A DNA stretch of 64,000 nucleotides from JBAZPT01 sp041645535 (GCA_041645535.1 JBAZPT010000003.1:57733-121732), one strand, 5' to 3'; positions 41,127-50,111 are shown, numbered from the stretch's first letter. A program made the numbers and translations. The notes: generated from the letters alone by a model not told the origin.

Positions 41127-42350
41127 TTATATTCCGTTATTCTCAATGATTTTTTTATAAGCGTAAAAGCTTTTCCGCGGTTTGCGCTCCAAAGTTTTGT
41201 AATCTATTTCAATAAGTCCAAACCGTGGTTCAAAACCGTAAAGCCATTCATAATTATCCATCAGAGACCAAGAATTATATCCACGAACATCCGCGCCTTC
41301 GTCTATGGCTTTTTTTATGAAATACAAATGATCCTGAATAAATTTTACCCGCTCTCCATCCTCGATTCCCTTGTTTGTTGGAAAACCGTTTTCCGTAATG
41401 TAAATTGGAATTTGATAATCCTGGCTGGCTTCCTTTATGGCTTTATAAATTCCTTCCGGATAAGCAATCCAGCCCATGATGTTATTTTCATCCTCTTCAA
41501 TAAAAAAATTTATTTTTTTTGATTTTATTTTCAAAAGATTTATTTTTCCCAATCTGTAATAATTCAGCCCAAAAAAATCCTGATAGCCCCTTATTCTTCG
41601 ATTAAAAGACATCACCCGGAACCACTTAGAGATTCCGTAAATTATTTTTCCGAAAATATTAGATTTTCCGGATTCATACCAGTTGTAAAGATGGGTCATT
41701 CCCACTTGAGCATTCGGCTTAATGCCATGGATTATTTTATACGATTCAATGTAGGCTCGCGCAATATTTCTTAGTGCCCGCCAAAGTTTTAGGGGGTTTC
41801 TTTTGCCTGGCGGAAACATTCCGGTAAGATACCCTTGCCCCAACGGCACCATGGGCTCGTTCAAAACTTGAAACATATCAATCGAGTCTCCAAGCTCTTT
41901 TGCGACTTTCTCAACATATTCAGTAAAAAATTTTACTGAAGCTTTTTTGTGCCAGCCATATTTTTTTTGAAACCAAATCGGATTGGTCCACCACCAAAAA
42001 GTAACCTGGGTTTTGATATTTCTTTTTTTCAGGTCTTCCAGCATTTCGCGATATTGATCAATGGCCGCGACTGAAAAAACGCCTTCTTCCGGTTCAATGC
42101 GCGACCATTCCAAAGACAATCTGAAAGAGTTGACGCCTAATTCAGATAATAATTCATGGTCTTCCCGCCAGCGATTCCAATAATCACAAGCCGCGCCTGA
42201 CTTGTCTTTGGTTTTTCCTTTTTGCTCCCACTCCCACCAATCAGAATTGGAATTATCGCCTTCGGTTTGATAGGATGAAGCCGCTGCCCCCCACAAAAAA
42301 CCTTCTGGAAACTTGCCTGCCGAAGAGGCAGGTTTTTTTTCTTCTTTCAT
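41127..42350 (-). CDS. GH1-family beta-glycosidase
   Basis: 407 residues. KFPEGFLWGAAASSYQTEGD at the N-terminus, FRLSLEWSRIEPEEG, the acid/base QVLNEPMVPL and the nucleophile motif YITENGFP identify family GH1. No signal peptide, so cytoplasmic. The first codons (KKPASSAGK) cover a CCTGCC/GGCAGG hairpin with a T-run on the plus strand. Follows the four-helix-bundle unit in orientation but with a gap. Confidence 0.93.
   Translation of the reverse strand: MKEEKKPASSAGKFPEGFLWGAAASSYQTEGDNSNSDWWEWEQKGKTKDKSGAACDYWNRWREDHELLSELGVNSFRLSLEWSRIEPEEGVFSVAAIDQYREMLEDLKKRNIKTQVTFWWWTNPIWFQKKYGWHKKASVKFFTEYVEKVAKELGDSIDMFQVLNEPMVPLGQGYLTGMFPPGKRNPLKLWRALRNIARAYIESYKIIHGIKPNAQVGMTHLYNWYESGKSNIFGKIIYGISKWFRVMSFNRRIRGYQDFFGLNYYRLGKINLLKIKSKKINFFIEEDENNIMGWIAYPEGIYKAIKEASQDYQIPIYITENGFPTNKGIEDGERVKFIQDHLYFIKKAIDEGADVRGYNSWSLMDNYEWLYGFEPRFGLIEIDYKTLERKPRKSFYAYKKIIENNGI
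42316..42340 (+). terminator. Hairpin with T-run inside the GH1 5' end
   Basis: CCTGCC, five bases, GGCAGG, then eight T on the plus strand. Looks like a terminator but is translated on the minus strand. Confidence 0.45.
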
Positions 42351-42380
42351 ATCCCCATTCTACCCCATTTGTCCAATATT

Positions 42381-42409
42381 AAAAAGCGCCCCGATAAACA
42401 TCGGAACGC
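42381..42409 (-). terminator. Terminator of the SipW operon
   Basis: Minus strand: GCGTTCCGAT, four-base loop, ATCGGGGCGC, then TTTTT. Confidence 0.8.
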
Positions 42410-42424
42410 TTCGCTTAGCAATCA

Positions 42425-42496
42425 AATTTATCCAGCACTAACTTCAAGCTGATTAAATATTCAGAAGTGCTGGCAAAAGGTTAGTGCTGGATTTAT
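42425..42496. repeat. Inverted repeat ATCCAGCACTAAC / GTTAGTGCTGGAT
   Basis: Two 13-base arms enclosing about 37 bases at the 3' end of the SipW operon. A related GTGCTGGATTTATT word lies after rplT (about 34491). Confidence 0.6.
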
Positions 42497-43470
42497 CCGG
42501 TTTTTATTTGTCCCTGCTCTTCCGCCACCGCTTTTCGCAGTCTATGCAGATAATACCAATAACTCACCAGCCCCAAAATAATCAACACATACGGAAACCA
42601 CAAATACAAATCGCATTTGTCAAAATAGAGCCACACCAGAAAGACCGCAACCGTGAGCGCCAATTGCCAAAACCAGCGGAAATCTTTCCGTTCTTTATAA
42701 TTATAAAAACTGATGTAATTAAACACCCCGGTAAAAATCGCTAAAATCAGCAGCCAGACCCAAAGCGGCCATTCAGAGCATCCCGTTTCCGCTCCCGCCA
42801 CTTCCTCTTCGACCGCGCCTTGAACTTCCCCCGGCCCGATTACTCCGCCACCAGTCAGTCCGCCAGGTGCTCCTCCGGCGGTAAATGTTACTGCCAACAA
42901 TCCGGTTTCGGGCGCGCCTCCTCCGCCGCCGCCACCACCGCCACCACCACTAGCAGTTGGAGTGGTATGAATTCCGGCAATAATGTCAAAAATAACCGTT
43001 TTTCCTTGATATTCGTTGCCGGCATTAACATCAAAAGTGGCCGATAATTCGTATGTTTTAGTATGGCCATCCGGACCATGAATCGTGTCGAATGTGAAAG
43101 GATCATCGTTGATTTCACTCAAAAACTGCTCGGTATTTCCGTTTGGCATCGTGGCGAAAGTTCCGTTTGGTTTTTTAATTTTGATCAGAAGTTTTTCTTC
43201 AATGTTGTCAGTCAAAGCCTGCCAGACGCCCTGCTGTATTTTCAAATTTATCATCAGGCTCTGCGTGTCGCCGGTATGATTGGTCACGGCAAAATTTCCG
43301 GAAACAGAATCTCCGGGAGCGGCATTGATTTTATTGAGAGGAAAACCGGCGCCGAAAGAAACGCTGATGTCCGGCCCGGCTTGAGCTGGCAGCGCGGGCA
43401 GAAACGCAAAAACAAAAGCCGAGACAACTATTGCGCTAAAAATATTTAGAAAACTTTTTTTCATAATCAA
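42493..43470 (-). CDS. Exported protein with Gly-rich linker and three C-terminal helices
   Basis: 325 residues. Signal peptide (about 1-32, ends PAQA), an Ig-like domain with APGDSVSGNFAVTNHTGDTQ, a run of eleven Gly near 177-187, and three membrane helices at about 245-310. Last gene of the SipW operon. Not a known family; likely a surface assembly or anchor protein. Confidence 0.75.
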   Translation of the reverse strand: MIMKKSFLNIFSAIVVSAFVFAFLPALPAQAGPDISVSFGAGFPLNKINAAPGDSVSGNFAVTNHTGDTQSLMINLKIQQGVWQALTDNIEEKLLIKIKKPNGTFATMPNGNTEQFLSEINDDPFTFDTIHGPDGHTKTYELSATFDVNAGNEYQGKTVIFDIIAGIHTTPTASGGGGGGGGGGGAPETGLLAVTFTAGGAPGGLTGGGVIGPGEVQGAVEEEVAGAETGCSEWPLWVWLLILAIFTGVFNYISFYNYKERKDFRWFWQLALTVAVFLVWLYFDKCDLYLWFPYVLIILGLVSYWYYLHRLRKAVAEEQGQIKTG

Positions 43471-43475
43471 TTTGC

Positions 43476-45206
43476 TTAGTCAGTTGGATTAGCAGATGAA
43501 TCGCTTTCATCACTATCGTCAGAATTATCATCGTCAGAATTATCAGCTGGCTCATCAATTTCATCTTCATCTTCATCTTCATCTTCTTCGGGAACATCGG
43601 CTGGTTGTTCTTCTGTGACAGAGTCTTCTTCTATTACTGGTTCTTCAGGAGTGTCTGACACGACTTCTGTTTCGGTTTCCGTTGTTGTTTCTGGCGTTTC
43701 TTCCGGGTCAGCTGGCGGAGCCGGAGTTTCTACAACCGGATCTTCGATCGCTGGCGCAGGATCTGCTTGCGGTGAGCCTGTCGAATCCGCCGGATCTTCA
43801 ATTACCGGAACAATATCAGAAACAGGCGCTTCAACTACGGGAATTATAGGCTCGGTTAATTCTTCTTCAACTGCCGTTTCCTCCTCTTCCGGATTGTAAT
43901 TTTCGTCGCTCGGATCATTGGCGGAAAGGTTGGAATGCCCCGGCGTACCGTAATTATTGCCTTCGCTGTCCCAGTAAGTTGTGTCGTTGCAAGCGCTGTC
44001 TATGCAAGTATGCCAGCTTCCGGAAAGCGTTCCGTCTCCGGGAGTGTTGTTTCGTTCCATAGATTGATGCAGTCCAGAAGACCCATCCACAGTTCCGGCT
44101 GGCCAGTCATCACCCTTAGCCTCATCTATAATATTTCCATTGTTATCTTTTAAGATAATATTCCCATTGTCAGAATTATATAAAACCAAGCTTCCATTTG
44201 TAACATCAGGATCTACATTCAAGTCGCTATTAGCGCTGGTTTGAGAATGATTGGCAATCAAGAAATAACCGTTAGCTGGAATAGATTTGCTGGCCGGAAT
44301 CATATATTCAGCGTGAGCCGATCGAACTTTTTCAAGCTTCCACTGCCCTATATCAATACTTTCATTTGTCATATTTCTAAGCTCAATCCATTCATCATCA
44401 CTATCTTTAGTCGATCCCATCCACATCACTTCATTGATCACCACATCCCCGGCATGAACCGTTGTATTATTAACAGTCACATCAATTTCATCGCTGGTCT
44501 CGTGTCCGGCCAGGTCGCGGGCGGTGAGTTTAATTTCATAGTCGCCGCTGCCAATCGCGCTGGTGTTCCAGGTATAAATCCAACTGTCAGTAAACCCGGG
44601 AGTAATTATATGTCCGGAATCAAAATCGTCCGGACCAGTAATTTCCAGGCGGTAACTTTTTATGTATAGGTCGCTTACTGTGCCCTTAATGCTGACACTT
44701 CCGCTCACGGAAGCGCCGTCGGCCGGCGCGGTGATTTCAGCCACCGGATCATTAGTGTCAACTTTATAATTCTGCGTGACAATTTCGCTTTTCCAATCAG
44801 GATTGGCGTTATTTTGGGCATAAACCGAGAGCGTCCAGATTCCTTCCGGAATGTCCACGCACCCGCCGGGATACGGAAAACTTCCGTTCAGCGTCGGATG
44901 ATCGCCGGTAAGCGTCCAAAAAATCGTCACATCAGTTATCGTCGAGGTCACAGTGAAACACGGAGCCGGCTGATACCAGCCGTCGTCACCATCCGGGCTA
45001 TGATCTGCTGTCACGGCAATTTCCGGAATCCAATATCCGGCCGTCACTGTATTGCCAGTCGAGGTCGCCGTGTCCATAAAAAACGAATTGGTGCCGGAAA
45101 TTCTGCCCAAGGATACGGCAAAAAACAAAACAGCAAAAATCAGGCCGATTTTTTTTGCCGACTGAAAAATTCTTTGATTAATTTTTGATTTGCGAATTTT
45201 TTTCAT
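43476..45206 (-). CDS. SipW-type exported protein with Ig-like and lamin-tail domains
   Basis: 576 residues. The N-terminal hydrophobic segment followed by FFMDTATSTGNTVTAGYW resembles SipW-dependent signals. Then Ig-like domains (DPVAEITAPADGASVSGSVS), a lamin-tail domain at about 255-420 (VVINEVMWMGSTKDSDDEWI), and a very acidic Pro/Glu/Asp tail. Starts directly after the GIY-YIG stop. Probably cell-surface; the acidic tail could bind cations. Confidence 0.82.
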   Translation of the reverse strand: MKKIRKSKINQRIFQSAKKIGLIFAVLFFAVSLGRISGTNSFFMDTATSTGNTVTAGYWIPEIAVTADHSPDGDDGWYQPAPCFTVTSTITDVTIFWTLTGDHPTLNGSFPYPGGCVDIPEGIWTLSVYAQNNANPDWKSEIVTQNYKVDTNDPVAEITAPADGASVSGSVSIKGTVSDLYIKSYRLEITGPDDFDSGHIITPGFTDSWIYTWNTSAIGSGDYEIKLTARDLAGHETSDEIDVTVNNTTVHAGDVVINEVMWMGSTKDSDDEWIELRNMTNESIDIGQWKLEKVRSAHAEYMIPASKSIPANGYFLIANHSQTSANSDLNVDPDVTNGSLVLYNSDNGNIILKDNNGNIIDEAKGDDWPAGTVDGSSGLHQSMERNNTPGDGTLSGSWHTCIDSACNDTTYWDSEGNNYGTPGHSNLSANDPSDENYNPEEEETAVEEELTEPIIPVVEAPVSDIVPVIEDPADSTGSPQADPAPAIEDPVVETPAPPADPEETPETTTETETEVVSDTPEEPVIEEDSVTEEQPADVPEEDEDEDEDEIDEPADNSDDDNSDDSDESDSSANPTD

Positions 45207-45461
45207 TTACCCGGTGAAATAAGATTTGAGCCGTTTTTTGAGAAACATCCTGCCATAATATGTTTTGAGATATTTTTCTCTGTGAGTCGCATCTTGTTGT
45301 TTTGTACAAGCTTCGTAATAAATCAGTTCTAGTGGTTTTCTGTATTTTGTTGATTCCACAAGCCCTTTCTGATGTTGCTCAAATCTTAATTTTAAATTTT
45401 TAGTATAACCTACATAGTTTTTCTTATCCTTTTTGCTATAAAGAACATAAACATAATACAT
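45207..45461 (-). CDS. GIY-YIG domain nuclease
   Basis: 84 residues, single domain. YYVYVLYSKKDKKNYVGYTK holds the YVY/GYT pair, followed by RFEQHQKGLVESTKYRKPLE and a Glu near the end of the domain. Stand-alone GIY-YIG proteins (YhbQ-like) are of uncertain role. It sits inside the SipW operon without clear functional link. Confidence 0.9.
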   Translation of the reverse strand: MYYVYVLYSKKDKKNYVGYTKNLKLRFEQHQKGLVESTKYRKPLELIYYEACTKQQDATHREKYLKTYYGRMFLKKRLKSYFTG

Positions 45462-45491
45462 AATCCAGGTTTTGTAAAAATTTAAAATATT

Positions 45492-46109
45492 TCACTGGGT
45501 TTTCTTCCCCCCGGTTGAATCCTGCTCCGCAGGAGCGCCCTCGGCGCTATTCAACGGGGTAAATCTTTTTTCCACTCTCTTTTTATAATCAATTTTTTTG
45601 GCAATTTCCTTTTTAATCTTCTGGATCTCGTCATAAATTATGATCACCGCCGGAATTATGATGAGTAGAATTATCCCCGGCGTAGTCTTGGCGTAGGCAA
45701 CAGGATAGCCGAGCAGAGGGATAATTAAAAATACTTTTCCCACAATTCCTTCCGCCGTAAACTTTTCCATGTCCGATGAATCATTGGCATCGCCTTTAGT
45801 TTCAAACGCTATTTTCCCCCCCGCTTCGCCGAATTGAGGCGAGTCAATTTCTTCTTTACTAACAATCCGGTGCGTTATCGTTACTTTCGGATCTTTAGTT
45901 CTTCTGGTAATCACATCGCCGACATTATAATCAGCCAGCGGCTTTACGAAAACCAGACTCCCCGTATGAATCGCCGGAGACATTGAGCCCGACTGCACCG
46001 TGAAAATTTTATAATTCCCCGGAAACGGAATAAATGAGAATACGACCAGAACGCCGATCAGAACCAGCAGGGCAAGAAGAGTGTTTAAAATGTACTTGAA
46101 AATTTTCAT
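45492..46109 (-). CDS. sipW: SipW-type signal peptidase I
   Basis: 205 residues, membrane protease of the ER-type (S26B) clan. N-terminal helix, then TVQSGSMSPAIHTGSLVFVK with the catalytic Ser42, His80 in KVTITHRIV (His instead of Lys marks the SipW type), and a second helix near 140-160. In Bacillus SipW processes TasA-like fibre proteins; the two flanking TasA-like genes fit. The C-terminal LNSAEGAPAEQDSTGG is encoded by a palindrome (45509-45559). Confidence 0.93.
   Translation of the reverse strand: MKIFKYILNTLLALLVLIGVLVVFSFIPFPGNYKIFTVQSGSMSPAIHTGSLVFVKPLADYNVGDVITRRTKDPKVTITHRIVSKEEIDSPQFGEAGGKIAFETKGDANDSSDMEKFTAEGIVGKVFLIIPLLGYPVAYAKTTPGIILLIIIPAVIIIYDEIQKIKKEIAKKIDYKKRVEKRFTPLNSAEGAPAEQDSTGGKKTQ
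45509..45559. repeat. CCCCGTT-type palindrome encoding the SipW C-terminus
   Basis: CCCCGGTTGAAT (45509-45520) and ATTCAACGGGG (45549-45559) flank inner hairpins. Same family as 47702-47787, 48473-48510 and 62325-62359, which are intergenic. Confidence 0.75.
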
Positions 46110-46163
46110 TCGTCTAATTATTTTATGATTCTAATTTCCGCCAACCTCATTCCCGTTCAATTT

Positions 46164-47660
46164 TTAGAACGGCCAAGTCGGAATAGTAATTGAACAATTC
46201 GGATAATTTAACAGAGCCAGATAGCATTCGCAGTAATGCTGTCCGGTAGTCTGATCGCAATATTCACCGGCGGAATTTCCACAATTAAGAGTGTTGGGTG
46301 TTGCGGTATTCGTGCAGCCAAATATATTGCAGGTATCAGTTGTACAAGCATTGTCATCATCGCAATTATTCGGACAATTGGGATTTGGGTTGCAAGTAGC
46401 TACTCCTCCGGTGCAAGTTCCGCCAAATATACATTGCCCTAAAACTATACTTGTGTGCTGACAAACATTACCAACGCAACCATCGTTCGTACAGCTATTG
46501 CTATCATCACAATTGCCACAGCCAGCCGGTGGGGTTTGAGCGGGAGCAAGGCAAGCGCCGCTTGAATTACATGTCCAACCATTGCAGTTTCCTCCCATTA
46601 AGCAAGTCAAATTAGTGCAAGAGGCACCTGGGGTAGTCGCCTGATAAGCGCATCCCCACATGTCTCCGCTGGCTCCGACGCAAGTCGAAATAAGGCAAGA
46701 ATTTATAGCATAAGCAGCACACGTATTATTATTTGGCGTATGAACGCAACTGCCATTTACACAAGTATCCATGGTGCAAGGCTTGTCATTATTACAATCA
46801 TTATCATTTGTGCACTCCGGTGTCGGTGCTAAAGATGCACAATCGGACGGACAATTAGTATATGTCTCCAGAGGAGTCCGGCAAGTTCCGTCGCCGCAGA
46901 CTGGCGCGACGCAATCTTGACTATTATAGAAACAGCCCGGATCTTGACAGTCAATCGCTCCATCATCGTCATTATCAGTCCCATCGGCGCAGCTTGATTC
47001 CGCCAGACCGCAAACTCCGCCTTCGTCCGTCGCTTCATCGCAGTCGTTATCCTGCCCGTCGCAGACTTCCGTTTCCGGCACGCAAGTTTCATCTCCCGCC
47101 ACCGTTCCTTCCCCAACCTGATTGGCGTTAAGGACAAGGTCAAAACCGATGCTGGAGTTGGCGATTTCATTGCCCACCGCTTCCGGAATGTCAAATTTCA
47201 CTTCGCAGGGGCCGGCTTCTTCGTTCTGGCTAAGGCGGGGATCAATTTCCACCGCGGCGTTGCTTTTCCAGGCCGTTAAGCTGTATCTGCCGGTTGAATT
47301 ATGGCCGGTGCAGACGATTTCCATATAAGTATTGTCCCAAAGTTCCTGGCTGGATGCGGTTTCTTCAATGACGGGGACAATTTGGAGAATGATGGGGGAG
47401 CCGCTGACATTTTTGAGATATAAATTGTAGGACTGGTTCCAGCCGGGATAAATTCCGCTCCAGGAAACGCCGGAACAGTTGTCGCTCCATTCAACACAGC
47501 CGTTGTCGGGCATTTTAATCTTAAGGTCGGCGTCGCCGGAAGAAAAAGTGGTTCCTAAAACTTTTGACTGATCCTGAAAAACGGCATAAGACACCGTTGC
47601 GGCGATCGCCGCCGCTCCCACAATCACAAAAACGCTTTTTAAAATTTTTCCTTTGTTCAT
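46164..47660 (-). CDS. SipW-dependent, cysteine-rich surface protein
   Basis: 498 residues. N-terminus: hydrophobic VFVIVGAAAIAATVSYAVFQ followed by a TasA/camelysin-like beta domain (about 30-195). Then cysteine-rich repeats: CDGQDNDCDEATDEGGVC (MopE-like calcium/metal motif) and several CNNDKPCTMDTCVNGSC-type units. Probably a secreted fibre or matrix component processed by the adjacent SipW. No sorting signal was seen. Confidence 0.85.
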   Translation of the reverse strand: MNKGKILKSVFVIVGAAAIAATVSYAVFQDQSKVLGTTFSSGDADLKIKMPDNGCVEWSDNCSGVSWSGIYPGWNQSYNLYLKNVSGSPIILQIVPVIEETASSQELWDNTYMEIVCTGHNSTGRYSLTAWKSNAAVEIDPRLSQNEEAGPCEVKFDIPEAVGNEIANSSIGFDLVLNANQVGEGTVAGDETCVPETEVCDGQDNDCDEATDEGGVCGLAESSCADGTDNDDDGAIDCQDPGCFYNSQDCVAPVCGDGTCRTPLETYTNCPSDCASLAPTPECTNDNDCNNDKPCTMDTCVNGSCVHTPNNNTCAAYAINSCLISTCVGASGDMWGCAYQATTPGASCTNLTCLMGGNCNGWTCNSSGACLAPAQTPPAGCGNCDDSNSCTNDGCVGNVCQHTSIVLGQCIFGGTCTGGVATCNPNPNCPNNCDDDNACTTDTCNIFGCTNTATPNTLNCGNSAGEYCDQTTGQHYCECYLALLNYPNCSITIPTWPF

Positions 47661-47701
47661 AATTTTTTTAGGTCAATTAGATCAATTAGAAATTTTTATT
47701 T

Positions 47702-47787
47702 ACCCCGTTAAATTCTGCGAGGCAGAATTATTTAATTAGGGCTTGCCCCGTTAAATTCTGCGAAGCAGACTATTTAACCGGGGTCCT
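47702..47787. repeat. Two CCCCGTTAAATTCTGCG palindromes
   Basis: Copies near 47702-47741 and 47746-47787, each CCCCGTTAAAT, small hairpin, TATTTAA..GGG. They fill the gap between the two TasA-like genes. Confidence 0.75.
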
Positions 47788-47850
47788 CCCTCTACTTGTT
47801 ACGCAACTTGTTAAGTAACTTGTTACGTAACAAAGAGAGATTGGAATCTC

Positions 47851-48444
47851 TTAGTCGTTGTCTTGTAGTGCGTCAACTATTTCATCAAAGGTTACAGATG
47901 TGCCCTGAATGCCATTTCCGGCCCCAGAATCAACACCAACTCTTTGACAAACTCTTTCCGACCATCCTGCGCGAATGTTGTCATTCGGACCGCTACCATC
48001 AGTTTCATTAGCGTTATGCCAATATGCGATGCTGCTGACAACTGTCGTTGGATCGTAATTGATAATCTTGCCGCTATAAATGGTTGTCTCTCCAAAACCA
48101 CCATTTGCACAAATACTGTCCCCACCAGAGGTTACTAATTCAATAGTAAGTTCATTGTAAAGAGCGCCGCTTCCAGATGTTTGATTAAAGGACATTTGGG
48201 CTTCAAATGGCAGCGAACCCTGATTATAAATGTCTATATATTCCCAGCCGGAAACATAGCCCGGGTAAGCACCTGAAATACTAAATGGTTTTCCCGCTGA
48301 TTCATTAACGGTCAGATTTAATGTTCCGGTGGCAACTGTATTACCAGTTACTGAATCTGTATCGCTAAACACAGCCCAGGTGGCGACAGACGCCACAGCC
48401 GCGACGGCGACAACGATTACGAGACTCTTAATTATATTTTTCAT
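47851..48444 (-). CDS. TasA/camelysin-like SipW-dependent protein
   Basis: 197 residues. SipW-type signal: SLVIVVAVAAVASVATWAVF followed by SDTDSVTGNTVATGTLNLTV, the classical camelysin motif. The rest is a single beta-rich domain as in TasA fibre subunits. First gene of the operon, with a promoter at 48767-48794 and a long leader. Likely the major exported subunit. Confidence 0.88.
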   Translation of the reverse strand: MKNIIKSLVIVVAVAAVASVATWAVFSDTDSVTGNTVATGTLNLTVNESAGKPFSISGAYPGYVSGWEYIDIYNQGSLPFEAQMSFNQTSGSGALYNELTIELVTSGGDSICANGGFGETTIYSGKIINYDPTTVVSSIAYWHNANETDGSGPNDNIRAGWSERVCQRVGVDSGAGNGIQGTSVTFDEIVDALQDND

Positions 48445-48766
48445 TTCATATACACCTCACGATCTAGTTGTGCCCCGTTAAATTCCGCGTAGCGGATTAT
48501 TTAACTGGGGTTAATCTTTTCTTCATAAGCAAGTTTCTTTAAGCCCCTGCTTGGGGCTTGCGCCCTCTCGCGAGGGCTTAAATTTTTTGCCTATTTAAAA
48601 AGCCAACCTATGCCCGCCAATAAAAATTGACAGCCACAAGTTGGCCTTCTGACCCTGCTTTTTCGACACCAAAAGAATGCTCACCCATACTATTCTTCTA
48701 GCAATTAAAAATCCCGCCGGTCTATAAAATAATACCCGTCAAATTTCCTTTTTATTTCGTGTCCTC
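48445..48766 (-). other. Long leader of the SipW operon with hairpins and a possible attenuator
   Basis: No gene. From the promoter side it holds a GCCAAC ... GTTGGC-TTTTT terminator-like hairpin (48645-48597), paired hairpins (GCCCTCTCGCGAGGGC and AAGCCCCTGCTTGGGGCTT, 48540-48580) and a CCCCGTT palindrome (48473-48510). The length and the early terminator suggest attenuation or a riboswitch of unknown class. Confidence 0.45.
48473..48510. repeat. CCCCGTTAAAT palindrome in the leader
   Basis: CCCCGTTAAATTCCGCG, short loop, then TATTTAACTGGGG. Family of 47702-47787. Confidence 0.75.
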
Positions 48767-48794
48767 ATCATAGCAAAGCCCAAAAACCTGTCAA
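48767..48794 (-). promoter_or_regulatory. Promoter of the SipW/TasA operon
   Basis: TTGACA (48794-48789), 16 bases, TATGAT (48772-48767) with TGC before the -10. Confidence 0.7.
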
Positions 48795-48810
48795 GCGAAT
48801 TATGGCTTTA

Positions 48811-48923
48811 TCCCGCACCATTTTCAGCGTCATTTGTCAAGAGTGAGTTTACGCGCGAGCGAAGCGGCTTCGCCTCAATTTCCACCTGAAAAATAAAATC
48901 TATTGAAAAAAATGGTGCCGGGA
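48811..48923. repeat. Inverted-end element, copy 3 (inner unit only)
   Basis: TCCCGCACCATTTT (48811-48824) and AAAATGGTGCCGGGA (48909-48923), about 85 bases apart, as in the elements at 7379-7490 and 37761-37875. It lies just upstream of the SipW operon promoter and contains an inner CGAAGCGGCTTCG hairpin. Confidence 0.65.
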
Positions 48924-48961
48924 CTGGCAAAAGCCTAAATTGATGGTGTAAAAAGCCAAGC

Positions 48962-49002
48962 CAAAAAGGCTAAACCTTAAAAATTTAAAAAGGTTCAGCC
49001 TT
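48962..49002 (-). terminator. Terminator of the caspase-like gene
   Basis: AAGGCTGAACCTT and AAGGTTTAGCCTT arms on the minus strand followed by TTTTTGG. Confidence 0.7.
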
Positions 49003-49042
49003 GGAATATAAAAGCTCGGCTTTGAAAAACTATGAAGATTGC

Positions 49043-49993
49043 CTAAAGCAACAAGTCATTAATAAAACTATCGCTCAAAACCGGAACCTGGAGGCGGGAA
49101 ATTATATCCTTGGCGTATTGGAACGATTCTTCAACTTCCACAGTCTGGCTTATTTTTCCAGCTTGATTTACTCCGTCAGCTTCGCCTTGAATCATTCCCA
49201 GGTTCACAAACCAATGGCTAAAAACTCCTTCACCGTTGATTCCGCCGGAATAAACATAGGAACTTTGATTTTCCCTAGAACTCATCACCACTACCCGCCC
49301 GGGATCGGCCACATCATTCATTCCTCCGGCCATACAGGAATCAAAAATAAACACAATCCTTGATGTATTAAAGCCGGAAAACCAGCCCCGCAGCTCTCCG
49401 TCCCAGATATAATCAAAAGTATTATTCGCGCCATAAACAACGATTCCTTCATCAATTTTTTCGCTGTCGCCATCGTCCACTCTGGCGGTAGTCCCATGTC
49501 CGCTAAAAAAGAAAACCACTTCATCATCAGATGTTACAACACTTCTGATATAATCAACTTTGCTTTTTATGTCTGTTTTAACAGCTTGCTCGTCCGAAAA
49601 ATAAAAAATGTTTTCTTTTAAAAATCCATATTTAGCAGTTAACGCCGTTTGCATATTCAAAGCGTCTCCATCGGAAATACAGATATCATTAGCTGTTTCC
49701 GGATAATCGCAAATGCCGACTAGAACCGCATATTTATTTCCGGTAATATTCGCTCCCAGTACTCCCGTAGCCGCTTCCAGGGCGGCAGATGGCTTGGACG
49801 GCTTGCCTTTTAAATTTGGCTGACCCTTCTCTTCAAAATACGCTTTTTGTTCGGAAGTCAGTTCTATTTTCTTGTGGATTTTGATGTCTTTGGCTTGGTA
49901 TTTTTCATCATTTTTCGCCAACACCGCGCTCGTTGATAAAACCAGAGCGGCAATGACAAGGACTGAAGACAGGAAAATAATTTTTTTAAGCAT
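49043..49993 (-). CDS. Secreted caspase-like (C14) peptidase
   Basis: 316 residues. Signal peptide about 1-26 (LVIAALVLSTSAVLA), then a metacaspase-type fold: KYAVLVGICDYPE, catalytic His166 in FFFSGHGTT and Cys220 in FIFDSCMAGG. Family members cleave after basic residues or act as calcium-dependent proteases; specificity here is unknown. An exported caspase fold next to CAP and wall-hydrolase genes suggests a role outside the cell. Confidence 0.9.
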   Translation of the reverse strand: MLKKIIFLSSVLVIAALVLSTSAVLAKNDEKYQAKDIKIHKKIELTSEQKAYFEEKGQPNLKGKPSKPSAALEAATGVLGANITGNKYAVLVGICDYPETANDICISDGDALNMQTALTAKYGFLKENIFYFSDEQAVKTDIKSKVDYIRSVVTSDDEVVFFFSGHGTTARVDDGDSEKIDEGIVVYGANNTFDYIWDGELRGWFSGFNTSRIVFIFDSCMAGGMNDVADPGRVVVMSSRENQSSYVYSGGINGEGVFSHWFVNLGMIQGEADGVNQAGKISQTVEVEESFQYAKDIISRLQVPVLSDSFINDLLL

Positions 49994-50111
49994 ATTGATA
50001 TGAAATTAAGAATTATTAAGCAAATAATATCATTTTGACCGACAGTGTCAAATTTAAATTTTTTACATCTTGCCTGCGATAGCAGTGAAGATGCAAATTG
50101 GAAATAAAAAC

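Noticed and set aside
48540..48580. CRISPR-like repeats in the SipW leader
   Set aside because: The hairpins differ from each other and there are no spacers of even length.
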